In this document: one piece after another, positions 17,601-24,878 of the stretch
How positions within the stretch are numbered: the first letter of the stretch is position 1
How the letters are laid out: each line of letters starts with the position of its first letter
DNA from: Flavobacterium inviolabile
GTDB taxonomy: Bacteria; Bacteroidota; Bacteroidia; Flavobacteriales; Flavobacteriaceae
DNA length: 64,000 nucleotides
Assembly: GCF_013389455.1 (NCBI RefSeq)
Contig: NZ_CP058278.1
Coordinates: forward strand, 2,294,001 to 2,358,000
Direction: 5' to 3'
The notes under the pieces: generated by a model
What the model was told of the DNA's origin: nothing
Seen by the model: only the letters and a program-made list of their open reading frames with translations
Database searches by the model: none
Translations under genes and position numbers: made by a program

Positions 17601-19012
17601 GTAAAGGTTCCGGTAGCCGTTTCAGAAAAAGTATAACCTGCCAAAGGACCTACTACAACAGCATCCGTAGTAAGGTTGATTCCGCTCACAGAAAATGATT
17701 GTACATCAGAGGACTGAAGCACACAAACGGATCCGAACGGACGTAGGGTACCAACAGCCAACGTTGGTAATGTATTTACTAATGTTGTTCCGGAAACAGC
17801 ATCGCTAAAAGCTGTTTCTACAGCCGGAGTAGCCGCGTTTCTCGCTTTAGTGATAAATGTATATGCGGTATTGTCTGTAAGACCGGTTACGGTTACAGTT
17901 CCCCACTGTGCAGCTGTCTGCCATACAGCGTTTACGCCTAAAGTACCGTTTGCCTGTATATAACTTCCGGAAGCCTCACGGATAGCATAGGTAGTGGCAG
18001 CAGGATTGCTGTTTTGTGTAGTGGCAGTAATCGTAATATCTAAAGTAGTGATAGCAGGATTGCCAACAGTCAGTAATCCCGGTACATTTGCTAATGTATA
18101 AAAACTGGAATTGTTTCCGTTTGTTGTTGTAGCAGCAGTTCCGGCAGCTCTGAAGTTGTATAAAGTATTTGGTGCTAGCGAATTTACCACAGCACTAACA
18201 GCCGTAACAGAAGTTCCGCTTACTGTAGCCGGTGTTGCCGCAATACTGTTTCCGTAGGCAGTAGTAGCACCCCAGTTGAATAGGGCAGAAACAGTCTGGT
18301 TGTTTGCATTGATTGTTCCGTTTAAAGTAGCCGATGAAGCCGTAATAGCATTAGCCGCTACAGTAGTTACCATAGGCGCATCTGCTCCCCAGGAAAGCAC
18401 AACGTTATCCAATGCGATACCGTCACGACTGCCGGTTCCGCTGATTTCGTCGTAGCTCCAACGGATCCATACGTTACCGCTGGTATTGTCAATAGCGGAA
18501 AGGTTAATATTCGTATAAGCAGTAGTTGTACCTTCTGCAAGGTTTCCTGAAGCATAAGCACCACCGCTAACAGCTGTAAAACCGCTGGTTGCAGAGGTCG
18601 TACTGATTTCAAGATTGAAAGAATTACTTCTTGCCTGTTCTCTTATTTTGATAACGTCATACGAAATCTTTAAACCCGTTTTACTGGCTGTATTGGTTAA
18701 TCGCAATACTATGGAACCCGGTGAAAAAGCACTACCGGATCCTAAGATCCCGATTTTTGATGCATAATTATAATTGGCACCCGATGTAGAAGCAGCATTA
18801 CCCACAATCATCGCATTGTCCACAGCAGTACCGTTATAGGAAGACCATCCTGTAGGATAAGCCGTTCCGGAAGCACCCGGTGTGGTGTTGAAATTTTCCG
18901 AATAAGGGGAAGTGCCCGGTAACGTAACCTGACCCCACATCGCTGAGCCGACCAGTAAGGTCGTCAAAAGCAGACATGCATTACTGAATGTCCTGTGTAA
19001 TTGTTTTTTCAT
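14606..19012 (-). CDS. Giant T9SS-exported protein with duplicated lamin-tail/fibronectin modules
   Basis: 1468 aa from ATG 19012 (MKKQLHRTFSNACLLL); the 12 codons before it are excluded. Order: signal peptide to about residue 28 (SAMWGQ), a beta-sandwich domain near 35-215, Ig/fibronectin-like modules, then two ~484-residue units. Each unit holds an Ig-like piece (SGINLTTDA.VVGP) and a lamin-tail domain (LFFSEYVEGT.(S/T)NKYVEIYNG). A T9SS type A sorting domain ends it (VVYDMSGKVLYASD ... KKMVY). Lamin-tail domains occur in exported nucleases and adhesins of this phylum, but no catalytic domain is seen. A candidate -7 box TAAGTTTG lies at 19056-19063 on the same strand. Confidence 0.85.
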   Translation of the reverse strand: MKKQLHRTFSNACLLLTTLLVGSAMWGQVTLPGTSPYSENFNTTPGASGTAYPTGWSSYNGTAVDNAMIVGNAASTSGANYNYASKIGILGSGSAFSPGSIVLRLTNTASKTGLKISYDVIKIREQARSNSFNLEISTTSATSGFTAVSGGAYASGNLAEGTTTAYTNINLSAIDNTSGNVWIRWSYDEISGTGSRDGIALDNVVLSWGADAPMVTTVAANAITASSATLNGTINANNQTVSALFNWGATTAYGNSIAATPATVSGTSVTAVSAVVNSLAPNTLYNFRAAGTAATTTNGNNSSFYTLANVPGLLTVGNPAITTLDITITATTQNSNPAATTYAIREASGSYIQANGTLGVNAVWQTAAQWGTVTVTGLTDNTAYTFITKARNAATPAVETAFSDAVSGTTLVNTLPTLAVGTLRPFGSVCVLQSSDVQSFSVSGINLTTDAVVVGPLAGYTFSETATGTFTPSLSLSQAGGTFNATVYVRFEPTAAIAYSGNITVIGGGASALTVAASGTGINTLSSVTTVEAGALTPSTAKVTAEVSAEGCAAVTERGIVYSTTANPVIGGTNVVKVSNAGAGIGNYTTTLSGLIGGTLYYTKAYSITAAGVSYGTVLTFTTLPVMAPVATAATAITHNSFTANWDASEGAVDYRVDVSQSPTFGTSSAATDLFFSEYVEGTASNKYVEIYNGTGAAVNLSDYRVRLYSNGSTSASGSANDVQLSGTLANGATIVLKNAAATIYTGTATVVASVNFNGNDAVALYKISAASNVDIIGRIGENPGTAWTTAASSTVDKTLVRKPAVASGVTVNPVAGFPTLETEWTVLNTNDVSDLGSHTFAGLTPSFVAGYENVTVNGTSLDVTGLVPVTTYYYRVRAVAGNTSDNSNTIEVATIVNTQPTLTVTELAPFGDVCANALSSINTITISGINLTTDAIVVGPTDGFTYATSATGPFTASVSLTQAGGTFTQDVFVRFEPTDALTYNGDVTIIGGGTETFTLASGNGVSTVATVNTTAAEVLSASTAKVTAEVTVQGCSTVTERGIVYSLTADPEIDGIGVTKVTDAGTGAGTYVLSISGLIGETLYYTRAYSVNNGGISYGAALTFTTDPVIAPVATAATAITNVSFTANWDASEGAVDYRVDVSQSPTFGTAAPASDLFFSEYVEGTGTNKYVEIYNGTGAAVDLSDYRVRLYSNGSTSAAGSANDVQLSGTLANGATIVLRNAAATIYTGTATVVASVNFNGNDAVALYKISTASNVDIIGRIGENPGTAWTATGITTVDKTLVRKASVTGGVTVNPTAGFPTLATEWTVLDTNDVSNLGSHTYSGLTASFVPGYENVTVNGTNLNVTGLTANTNYYYRVRAVAGNTSDNSNTIAVTTAAFSAKTAVNNELVNKVNAFNQNGVLNLTSSNDAIQSVVVYDMSGKVLYASDKFNSQEVIITNLNSSNQVIIVKIITAANETVTKKMVY
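14868..17770 (-). repeat. In-frame tandem duplication inside the T9SS gene, period 1452 bp
   Basis: The segment around 14868-16320 repeats at 16320-17770 with a fixed offset of 1452 bases (484 codons), measured from the shared TACCGTTAACGGTTAC at 14983 and 16435. The lamin-tail part is nearly identical at DNA level (for example 15270-15390 versus 16722-16842), while the Ig-like parts have diverged, which suggests a fairly recent duplication or ongoing gene conversion. Confidence 0.85.
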
Positions 19013-19055
19013 AATTAAAAGTTTTTTGGTTCTAACATTGATAATCAATGCTATA

Positions 19056-19063
19056 CAAACTTA
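19056..19063 (-). promoter_or_regulatory. Candidate -7 promoter box for the giant T9SS gene
   Basis: On the minus strand this reads TAAGTTTG, matching the Bacteroidota consensus TAnnTTTG, 44 bases before the ATG at 19012. A small hairpin CATTGA-TTA-TCAATG (19036-19050) lies in the presumed leader. No clear -33 TTTG is seen, so confidence is moderate. Confidence 0.4.
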
Positions 19064-19444
19064 AAAGGTCGGTGTTAAAAATTCCGGATTCCAAGATTGT
19101 GTTATAGTAAGCTATAGGTTATTCTTTATTAAACAGAATGTTACCGATTTAAAATATTTGTTAATTGCGAATGTTTGAAATGGAACGACAAGCAAAAAGT
19201 AAATAAGTTTTAAAGGCGCTGCCGTCGATTGTGTAATTCTTAACATGGTTTTTGGGATGTTAAGAATTCGATACTGCAAATTGAGAAGTATTGGTAACGG
19301 ATTCTGAAAATACTCCTGAAAGAATTGTCATATAAATACCGAAACGATTTGAAATAGTGTAAAAAATGACGAAATGCCGGTATTTTTAAATATTTGATAA
19401 TGAATAATGTAGTATATTTAGTTTCTGATTAAATAACATGATTT

Positions 19445-19867
19445 ATGAAAAAAACACAACTGCTTTTATTTGTTATGCTATTGGTGGTGGGGTCATTTAG
19501 TGCCTTTTCACAGGAAAAAACAGGGAAAGTTGTCTTTATCCGCTATACCGGAGAACAAGGCGCTTTAGTGAACGACAAAGTATATATTGACGGTAAGCTG
19601 ACCTGTAAATTAAAGAATAACCGGTTTTCGTCCCATGACGTTCCGGTAGGGGAGCATCAGCTTACCACACGTAGCGGCGGACTGCCCGCCGGTAAAATGG
19701 ATCCGTTAACGATCACGGTAGTTGAAGGCAAAACCAATTATGTCGAATTGGTAACGACAACCACCGGAATGGGATCTGCAAAACTCTATTGCCAGGAAGT
19801 AACGGAAAATTCCGCTCAGGTCTTACTGAAAAAAGTAAAACAAGAAACAGACTGTCACGTGAAATAA
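19445..19867 (+). CDS. Secreted protein, DUF2846/PEGA-like, 140 aa
   Basis: The signal peptide ends about residue 23 (FSAFSQ). The body is a small beta-sandwich of the pattern GKVVFIRYTGEQGALVNDKV ... VYIDGKLTCKLKNNRF ... VPVGEHQLTTRSGG ... PLTITVVEGKTNYVEL, as in DUF2846 and PEGA-type domains that bind or decorate the envelope. Upstream DNA (19049-19444) is AT-rich with no other gene; TATATTTA about 25 bases before the ATG is a weak -7 box. A terminator follows. The family assignment comes from memory of the pattern and is moderate. Confidence 0.65.
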   Translation: MKKTQLLLFVMLLVVGSFSAFSQEKTGKVVFIRYTGEQGALVNDKVYIDGKLTCKLKNNRFSSHDVPVGEHQLTTRSGGLPAGKMDPLTITVVEGKTNYVELVTTTTGMGSAKLYCQEVTENSAQVLLKKVKQETDCHVK

Positions 19868-19894
19868 TCGCTTGGCAGGCATTTGCACCGCTTT

Positions 19895-19927
19895 ATCCCG
19901 GATCTGAATCACAGCTCCGGGATTTTT
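19895..19927 (+). terminator. Intrinsic terminator after the DUF2846/PEGA-like gene
   Basis: Stem ATCCCGG / CCGGGAT with a 15-base loop, followed by TTTTTG on the plus strand, 28 bases after the stop codon. Confidence 0.75.
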
Positions 19928-20052
19928 GTTTATAGGGTGAATATTAAAGTATTTGCGATACCGGATTGCCAAAACCCGGCGATTGTATTTTGTTGTGATT
20001 CCTACTGTGTAACTTCTACCTTATATAGTAGTGTTCGTTTTATAAAACACAT

Positions 20053-20613
20053 TTAAAGTTCTTTTAAGGCACGGTTTAAACTCCGCGTGGTAATGCCCAG
20101 GTAGGCTGCCATATCTTCTTTTGAAATAATAATGTCCTGTTTGGCTTGCAGTTCCAGTATTTTCCGCAATCCGTATTCTATTGTATACAATTGTTGTGAG
20201 GAAGCCCTGCTGCTGGTATTGATGATCCGTTCGGCTAATTCTTCCAGTATTAGCCGGTTAAAATTGGCATCCTGTTTCAGTAAATTTCTAAAAAGAGCCA
20301 CCGGTATAGCATAGGCTTTTACAGCCGTAATGGCCTCTACATTACAAAGACAGTTGCTATTTTTGATCACTTCAATTTCGCCAACAATTTCCCCTTCACT
20401 CATAAATTCCAGGATATAGTCCTTACCGTTTTCTTCCCGGAAAAAACACTTGATAATACCTTCTTTCAGTATAAAAACTTTCGATGCTTTTCCGTCCTGA
20501 TGTAACAGGAGTTCTCCTTTTGAAAAGGTAGTTAGTACTATGTCTTCCGAATGCGGATGCTTTTCATAGAGGGCTTCTGTAAAAGATAAAAATGAAAGGT
20601 TGGTTCGTAACAT
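20053..20613 (-). CDS. Crp/Fnr family transcriptional regulator
   Basis: 186 aa. A cyclic-nucleotide-binding-like beta roll is at residues ~20-115 (FSKGELLLHQDGKASKVFIL, FMSEGEIVGEIEVI), a dimerisation helix about 115-145, and a C-terminal helix-turn-helix (ISKEDMAAYLGITTRSLNRA, about 163-182). The protein is short; the frame ends right after the recognition helix (LKEL), which is normal for small Bacteroidota members. The ligand residues typical of cAMP binding are not evident. It is divergent from an acetyltransferase pair that it may regulate. A palindrome GGACAAATGTCC sits 14-25 bases before its ATG. Confidence 0.88.
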   Translation of the reverse strand: MLRTNLSFLSFTEALYEKHPHSEDIVLTTFSKGELLLHQDGKASKVFILKEGIIKCFFREENGKDYILEFMSEGEIVGEIEVIKNSNCLCNVEAITAVKAYAIPVALFRNLLKQDANFNRLILEELAERIINTSSRASSQQLYTIEYGLRKILELQAKQDIIISKEDMAAYLGITTRSLNRALKEL

Positions 20614-20626
20614 ATTTTTAGTGCCG

Positions 20627-20638
20627 GGACAAATGTCC
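20627..20638. promoter_or_regulatory. Palindrome upstream of the Crp/Fnr gene, candidate operator
   Basis: GGACA-AA-TGTCC is a perfect inverted repeat with a 2-base centre just in front of the regulator's start. Position suggests autoregulation; the binding specificity is not known from the sequence. Confidence 0.35.
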
Positions 20639-20717
20639 TTTTTTTAAGGTGTGGGTATGCGCGAATTTTGCACTTTAAAAATACAAAAATAAGAAGAAAG
20701 AGTGATTGATAAAAGGT

Positions 20718-20782
20718 AATTAGCAAAGGGCAAAGGGCAAGAGGTAATTAGCAAGGGGCAAGAGGCAAAAAAGAATTACAAA
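20718..20782 (+). repeat. GGCAAAR heptamer repeat without the palindromic partner
   Basis: Variants of GGCAAAG/GGCAAGA interspersed twice with GGTAATTAGCAA, between the divergent Crp/Fnr and acetyltransferase genes. No palindromic unit of the composite family is seen here. Confidence 0.75.
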
Positions 20783-20890
20783 TTATAATGTATGCTATTT
20801 CAATATAGATAAAAGGCAAAGTATTGAAAGGGCAGTTATCAAATAAACAAAAATAAATCCCATACCCATAAATTCACAAAAAACACATAT

Positions 20891-21520
20891 ATGAAAGAAA
20901 TAAACTTATCAGACTGGAAACGCAAAGATCATTATGCTTTTTTCTCACAATTTGAAGAACCATTTTTTGGGGTAACCTTAAAGATCGATTGTACACAGGC
21001 TTATGATTTTGCTAAAGAGCAGGAACAGTCGTTTTTCTTATTGTATCTTTATCGTGCTTTAAAAGCAGCCAACAGTATTGAAGAATTCCGTTACCGTATT
21101 GTCGATAAAAAAGTAGTACTGTTTGATACGGTTACTGCATCGGCAACAATTAACCGTCCGGATGGAACCTTCGGATTTTCCTATATGGATTATCACGAGG
21201 ATGAAAAAGTATTTCAGGAAAAAGCGTCAGAAGAAATGGATGCAGTACGAAACAGTACCGGATTGGTACCGGCCGTTTCCGGTGAAAATGTTATTCACTG
21301 TTCGGCAGCACCCTGGCTGGATTTTACAGCATTGTCACATGCCAGAAGTTTTACGTTTCCGGACAGCAGTCCGAAAATTTCTTTTGGAAAATGGACGGAA
21401 GAAAATGGCGTTAAAACAATGCCGGTTTCCATTCACGCACATCACGGTTTGATGGATGGTTACCATATCGGGCTTTTTATTGAAGCATTCCAGCACTTAA
21501 TGAACACGATTAAAAATTAA
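20891..21520 (+). CDS. Chloramphenicol acetyltransferase (CAT)-like enzyme
   Basis: 209 aa, the usual length for type A CAT subunits (about 205-220). It has the N-terminal WKRKDHYAFFSQF pattern, SFFLLYLYRALKAAN, and the active-site motif HHGLMDG (family HHxxxDG, about residues 184-190) carrying the catalytic His. CATs transfer acetyl from acetyl-CoA to chloramphenicol as cytoplasmic trimers. Many Bacteroidota relatives have not been shown to confer resistance, so substrate is uncertain. The next gene begins 4 bases after its stop (operon). A divergent Crp/Fnr regulator lies upstream. Confidence 0.85.
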   Translation: MKEINLSDWKRKDHYAFFSQFEEPFFGVTLKIDCTQAYDFAKEQEQSFFLLYLYRALKAANSIEEFRYRIVDKKVVLFDTVTASATINRPDGTFGFSYMDYHEDEKVFQEKASEEMDAVRNSTGLVPAVSGENVIHCSAAPWLDFTALSHARSFTFPDSSPKISFGKWTEENGVKTMPVSIHAHHGLMDGYHIGLFIEAFQHLMNTIKN

Positions 21521-21524
21521 ACAA

Positions 21525-22049
21525 ATGGAAATAAGCATCAGGCAGGAAAAACCAGAAGACATTGCTGCAGTATTCAAGCTCAACGTTGCCGCTTTCCCAC
21601 AGGATGGAGAAGCAAAGCTGGTTGATGCGCTGCGCCGCAATAGCGAGGTCTTTATCCCGGAACTTTCTTTAGTTGCCGTATCCGGTAATACGGTTGTAGG
21701 GCATATATTGTTTACCATGATTAAAATTATAGCTGCCGATGGTAAGGAATTTGAAAGTCTGGCACTGGCACCCATGGCGGTAAGCCCTGAATTTCAAAAG
21801 CAGGGTATCGGAGGACTGCTCATACAGGCAGGACTTCAAAAAGCAAAAGCATCAGGATTCACTTCGGTTATTGTATTGGGACACGAACACTACTATCCGA
21901 AATTTGGTTTTGAGCCTACAGAAAAATGGCAAATAAAAGCACCTTTTGATGTTCCGGCAGCCGTTTTTATGGGCATTGAACTGGAAGACCAGGCTTTGCA
22001 AAATAAAAGCGGAACCGTGCAGTACCCGAAAGAATTTGAAGCGGTATAA
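21525..22049 (+). CDS. GNAT N-acetyltransferase (YhbS-like)
   Basis: 174 aa. It begins with the typical IRQEKPEDIAAVFKLNVAAF, has an acetyl-CoA loop near AVSPEFQKQGIGGLLIQAGL (QxxGIG, about 90-105) and VLGHEHYYPKFGFEP, which matches the YhbS/COG3153 subgroup. The substrate is unknown. It follows the CAT-like gene by 4 bases and is almost surely cotranscribed with it. A long perfect hairpin begins 11 bases after its stop. Confidence 0.88.
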   Translation: MEISIRQEKPEDIAAVFKLNVAAFPQDGEAKLVDALRRNSEVFIPELSLVAVSGNTVVGHILFTMIKIIAADGKEFESLALAPMAVSPEFQKQGIGGLLIQAGLQKAKASGFTSVIVLGHEHYYPKFGFEPTEKWQIKAPFDVPAAVFMGIELEDQALQNKSGTVQYPKEFEAV

Positions 22050-22060
22050 AAAGTACGGAC

Positions 22061-22113
22061 CACAATACATCAAAACCATTTTACAACCCGTAAAATGGTT
22101 TTGATGTATTGTG
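22061..22113. terminator. Exceptionally long perfect hairpin after the GNAT gene
   Basis: Two perfect 24-base arms (22061-22084 and 22090-22113; outer ends CACAATACAT and ATGTATTGTG) enclose a 5-base loop AACCC. It lies between convergent genes, so transcription termination is the simplest role, but no T-run follows the stem and the arm length is unusual for a terminator. Confidence 0.55.
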
Positions 22114-22145
22114 ATAATCGTCGTCAACGAAAGTAATATAATGTA

Positions 22146-22176
22146 AAAACCCTGATAGGGGGGATACCAGGGCTTT
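22146..22176 (-). terminator. Minus-strand intrinsic terminator of the 111-aa gene
   Basis: On the minus strand CCCTG, a C-rich loop, then CAGGG and TTTTT; it lies about 45 bases after the stop of the gene at 22220-22555. Confidence 0.65.
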
Positions 22177-22219
22177 GTTGGAACGACACCAGTGTGGCAT
22201 CGTTAAAGAAATCGGGCTG

Positions 22220-22555
22220 CTAACAAATTTTAAACAGTACCGATCCTTCACCGTTGCTGTTCCACAGACTGCTTTTCAGTCCCCAATGGAGCAGGTGCTT
22301 AGTGCTTTTTCTTTCTTTTAATGTCGATCTGGAATCCCTTCCCGCTTTAGTATACAGCTCTACAATGTCACCGGCCTTCACTTTTAAATGTTTAAACCAG
22401 TGTTTGTGTCTTAGCTTGCAGCGCATGCCGTTGTTTTCGTCATAAGCAGTATCGGCAAGAATATAATCTGCCAGATCGCAATCGGAAATAACGTCTAAAA
22501 CAATTTTTTCATCCAATGTGCCCCCACCTTCAACTTTAGTGATTTTAAGTTCCAT
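22220..22555 (-). CDS. Hypothetical protein, 111 aa
   Basis: A cytoplasmic-looking small beta-rich protein: MELKITKVEGGGTLDEKIVL at the start, a basic middle (CKLRHKHWFKHLKVKAGD) and a conserved-looking C-terminus LLHWGLKSSLWNSNGEGSVL. The last pattern recalls unnamed ~110-aa proteins of flavobacteria. It has no signal peptide or membrane segment and stands alone, convergent with the acetyltransferase operon. Function unknown. Confidence 0.65.
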   Translation of the reverse strand: MELKITKVEGGGTLDEKIVLDVISDCDLADYILADTAYDENNGMRCKLRHKHWFKHLKVKAGDIVELYTKAGRDSRSTLKERKSTKHLLHWGLKSSLWNSNGEGSVLFKIC

Positions 22556-23038
22556 AGGTCTATTTATTTATAATAAATTTTTGGCACTTAAATTTAATAA
22601 AAATCCAGAATTAAAAATATTTTTTATTTTGTAATTCTTGTTTTTATGTATTTATTATTTTGTTAATAAGTTAATTTATTGATTATTAGTTTTTTTTTAT
22701 AACAAAAACATGTGAAATTTAAAACGTGATGCCTTCGCAGCTATTTTGCTAACAGAATACTGCTGCCGGTAGATGGTTTAACCTGAAAGTTACGGTACCT
22801 TTTTTGGCATTGGCTTATAGACAATCAGATAGGATAAAATAAAACAACAGCTGCCTTCCGGTGGTGACTATTCTGCTAAGTCGAAAAATACAACAAAACA
22901 ATATGTTTTCGTTATGCGGATGATGGTTTTTGTGTTTTTATTTTTATTAATTTAGCTAAAAAAATAAAGAATATTTATTTTTTAATGCTTGGTATTGTGA
23001 AAACATGAAAAATTTATAAATACTTAAAAGTAGTAAAG
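22556..23038. other. Gene-free gap of 480 bases with a more GC-rich core
   Basis: The flanks are very AT-rich, while 22725-22885 is noticeably richer in GC and contains a loose inverted repeat: GCTAACAGAATA (22748-22759) and TATTCTGCTAAG (22869-22880), plus CTGCTGCCGG and CAGCTGCCTTCCGG. No ORF is convincing. It could be a small RNA gene or the remnant of a small mobile repeat; I cannot decide. Confidence 0.3.
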
Positions 23039-23542
23039 ATGAACAGGATCAGGATAGAAATTAAATGGGCGGTTGTATTCCTTATCGTTTCCTTATTGTG
23101 GATGGTACTCGAAAAATTATGCGGACTTCACAGTACACACATTGATAAGCATCAGTATCTGACCATGTTGTTTATGATACCCGCCATCTGGATTTACGTC
23201 CTGGCGCTTAAAGACAAAAAGAAAAATTATTACAACGGTGTGATGAATTTCAGGCAGGGACTCCTGTCCGGTATGATTATCACGCTGATAGTAACCATTT
23301 TTAGTCCGCTTACCCAATGGATAATCTCGACTATTATTACCCCGGAATATTTCCCGAACGTTATTGAATATTCGCTTAAAACCGGATATCATAAAACAAG
23401 AGCGGAAGCTGAAGCCTATTTTAACCTGGAGAATTATATGATTCAGAGTACTATAGGCGCAATCATGATGGGAACAGTCACTTCGCTGATTGTCGCTTTT
23501 TTTGTAAAAAGCAAATCCGGACCTGAAGCAAACAGGTCTTAA
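23039..23542 (+). CDS. DUF4199 family membrane protein
   Basis: 167 aa with four predicted membrane segments (about residues 10-27, 42-58, 74-96, 136-158), an N-terminal basic start (MNRIRIEIKWAVVFL) and the family pattern YNGVMNFRQGLLSGMIITLI. It also has a long extracytoplasmic or cytoplasmic loop with EYFPNVIEYSLKTGYHKTRA. DUF4199 proteins are widespread in Bacteroidota and uncharacterised. The following SRPBCC and DoxX genes are 34 and 26 bases apart on the same strand, so the three probably form an operon ending at 24472. Confidence 0.8.
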   Translation: MNRIRIEIKWAVVFLIVSLLWMVLEKLCGLHSTHIDKHQYLTMLFMIPAIWIYVLALKDKKKNYYNGVMNFRQGLLSGMIITLIVTIFSPLTQWIISTIITPEYFPNVIEYSLKTGYHKTRAEAEAYFNLENYMIQSTIGAIMMGTVTSLIVAFFVKSKSGPEANRS

Positions 23543-23576
23543 GTAACCGTAAAAATAGTACTGCTAATACTTTAAT

Positions 23577-24017
23577 ATGGATTTTGTAACCGTATCCCAG
23601 ACGTTTCAATGTACCGTAGAAGAACTTTGGAACGCCCTCACACAGGAAGAACAATTAAAAGAATGGTACTTTCCCGTTCAGGATTTCTTGCCGGAAGTAG
23701 GACATACGTTTACTTTTTATGAAAGTGAAAAAAGTAAAAAATACCTGCATCGATGCCGTTTTTTAAACATTATTCCATACAAACTGCTGGAACACACCTG
23801 GGAGCGTCCCGGCCACAGTAAAGGAATTTCCCAGCTAAAATGGGAGTTACTGCCCTTAAATGACAGCAAAACACTGCTCACTTTAACCCATACCGATTTA
23901 CAGAACTTTGCCGATGCCGGTCCCGATTTTAGTGTGGAAAACTATAGGATGGGGTGGGAAGCGATATTGAATACCTCCTTAAAAAAACATTTGGACAAGT
24001 TTACCGAAGTGCCCTAA
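23577..24017 (+). CDS. SRPBCC (AHSA1-like) domain protein
   Basis: 146 aa, single START/Bet v1-type domain: N-terminal VSQTFQCTVEELWNALTQEE, then LKEWYFPVQDF, LLEHTWERPGHSKGISQLKW and a C-terminal helix MGWEAILNTSLKKHLDKF. Members bind hydrophobic ligands or act as Aha1-like co-factors, but substrates are usually unknown. It lies mid-operon between the DUF4199 and DoxX genes. Confidence 0.88.
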   Translation: MDFVTVSQTFQCTVEELWNALTQEEQLKEWYFPVQDFLPEVGHTFTFYESEKSKKYLHRCRFLNIIPYKLLEHTWERPGHSKGISQLKWELLPLNDSKTLLTLTHTDLQNFADAGPDFSVENYRMGWEAILNTSLKKHLDKFTEVP

Positions 24018-24043
24018 AACCGTAACCCCAAAAACCCTACATA

Positions 24044-24415
24044 ATGAAGATTGTTAAATTTATTGTCTGTCTTCTTTTCGGACTGATGTTCATCAATGCC
24101 GGACTGAACAAATTTTTTAATTATATGCCCATGCCCGATATGAGCGAAGAGCAGCTCAAGGTCATGGAAGCTTTTATGAAAATAGTCTGGCTGCTGCCTT
24201 TGGCAGGGATTATTGAAATTATAGGTGGAATCCTGTTTATTATCCCAAAATACAGAGCATTGGGCGCCATAGTCATTTTACCGGTTATGGTTGGAATCGT
24301 ACTGCACAACATCCTGATGGAACCATCGGGAATTGAAATGGCACTGGTACTTTTTGCTATTAACCTTTGGATCATTCTGGATAACTGGAAAAAATACCAG
24401 CCTTTAATGTCCTAA
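24044..24415 (+). CDS. DoxX-like membrane protein
   Basis: 123 aa with four hydrophobic segments (about 5-20, 45-70, 75-95, 98-115). The pattern FGLMFINAGLNKFFNYMPMP and LLPLAGIIEIIGGILFIIPKYRALGAI matches DoxX family proteins, which are integral inner-membrane proteins linked loosely to redox or sulfur metabolism. It is last gene of the three-gene operon and is followed by a terminator. Confidence 0.85.
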   Translation: MKIVKFIVCLLFGLMFINAGLNKFFNYMPMPDMSEEQLKVMEAFMKIVWLLPLAGIIEIIGGILFIIPKYRALGAIVILPVMVGIVLHNILMEPSGIEMALVLFAINLWIILDNWKKYQPLMS

Positions 24416-24432
24416 ACGTACTGTATAACATC

Positions 24433-24472
24433 AAAAACACCTGACAGCATTTTAAACGGCCAGGTGTTTTTT
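24433..24472 (+). terminator. Intrinsic terminator of the DUF4199-SRPBCC-DoxX operon
   Basis: Stem AAAAACACCTG / CAGGTGTTTTT followed by further T residues, 17 bases after the DoxX stop codon. The A-tract on the other side makes it bidirectional, serving the convergent gene at 24523 as well. Confidence 0.85.
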
Positions 24473-24522
24473 TATGCGATTATTTATCCCTGCCGGAAAA
24501 TTTTAACCGGATATTTACCGGG

Positions 24523-24852
24523 TTAATCTTTTTTCTCCGGTCTGTCTTTTATCTCGGAAGCTTTAAGATACACTTTCTTTCCCTGTTTGTTCACATAATA
24601 CTTACGGTTTTTATTGTTGATGTAAACATCGGTTCCGTCTGGTGCCATTTTGCCTTTCCAGACCTTATCGGTAATCTTGGAAGTACCTTTTACGGCCACT
24701 TCGGCAGTTTTGTTACCAACGGCTTTGGCAGTTTTTTCAATTTTATCACCTACAGATTCTTTTTCCTTTTTTTCCTGTGCATGAACGGTTAAAGGAGCGG
24801 TAATCAATAATCCAAGGGTTAACAACCCTGTAAAAATGGTGGTCTTTTTCAT
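24523..24852 (-). CDS. Small secreted basic protein, 109 aa
   Basis: The signal peptide ends about residue 25 (TVHAQ). The mature part is highly charged (EKKEKESVGDKIEKTAKAVG) and ends in a repeated Tyr/Lys motif GTDVYINNKNRKYYVNKQGK. This resembles small periplasmic proteins common in flavobacteria that are induced by stress, but I cannot name a function. The gene follows the DUF1622 gene by 26 bases in the same direction. Confidence 0.7.
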   Translation of the reverse strand: MKKTTIFTGLLTLGLLITAPLTVHAQEKKEKESVGDKIEKTAKAVGNKTAEVAVKGTSKITDKVWKGKMAPDGTDVYINNKNRKYYVNKQGKKVYLKASEIKDRPEKKD

Positions 24853-24878
24853 GATAATAGTTGTTAAATGATTAATAA

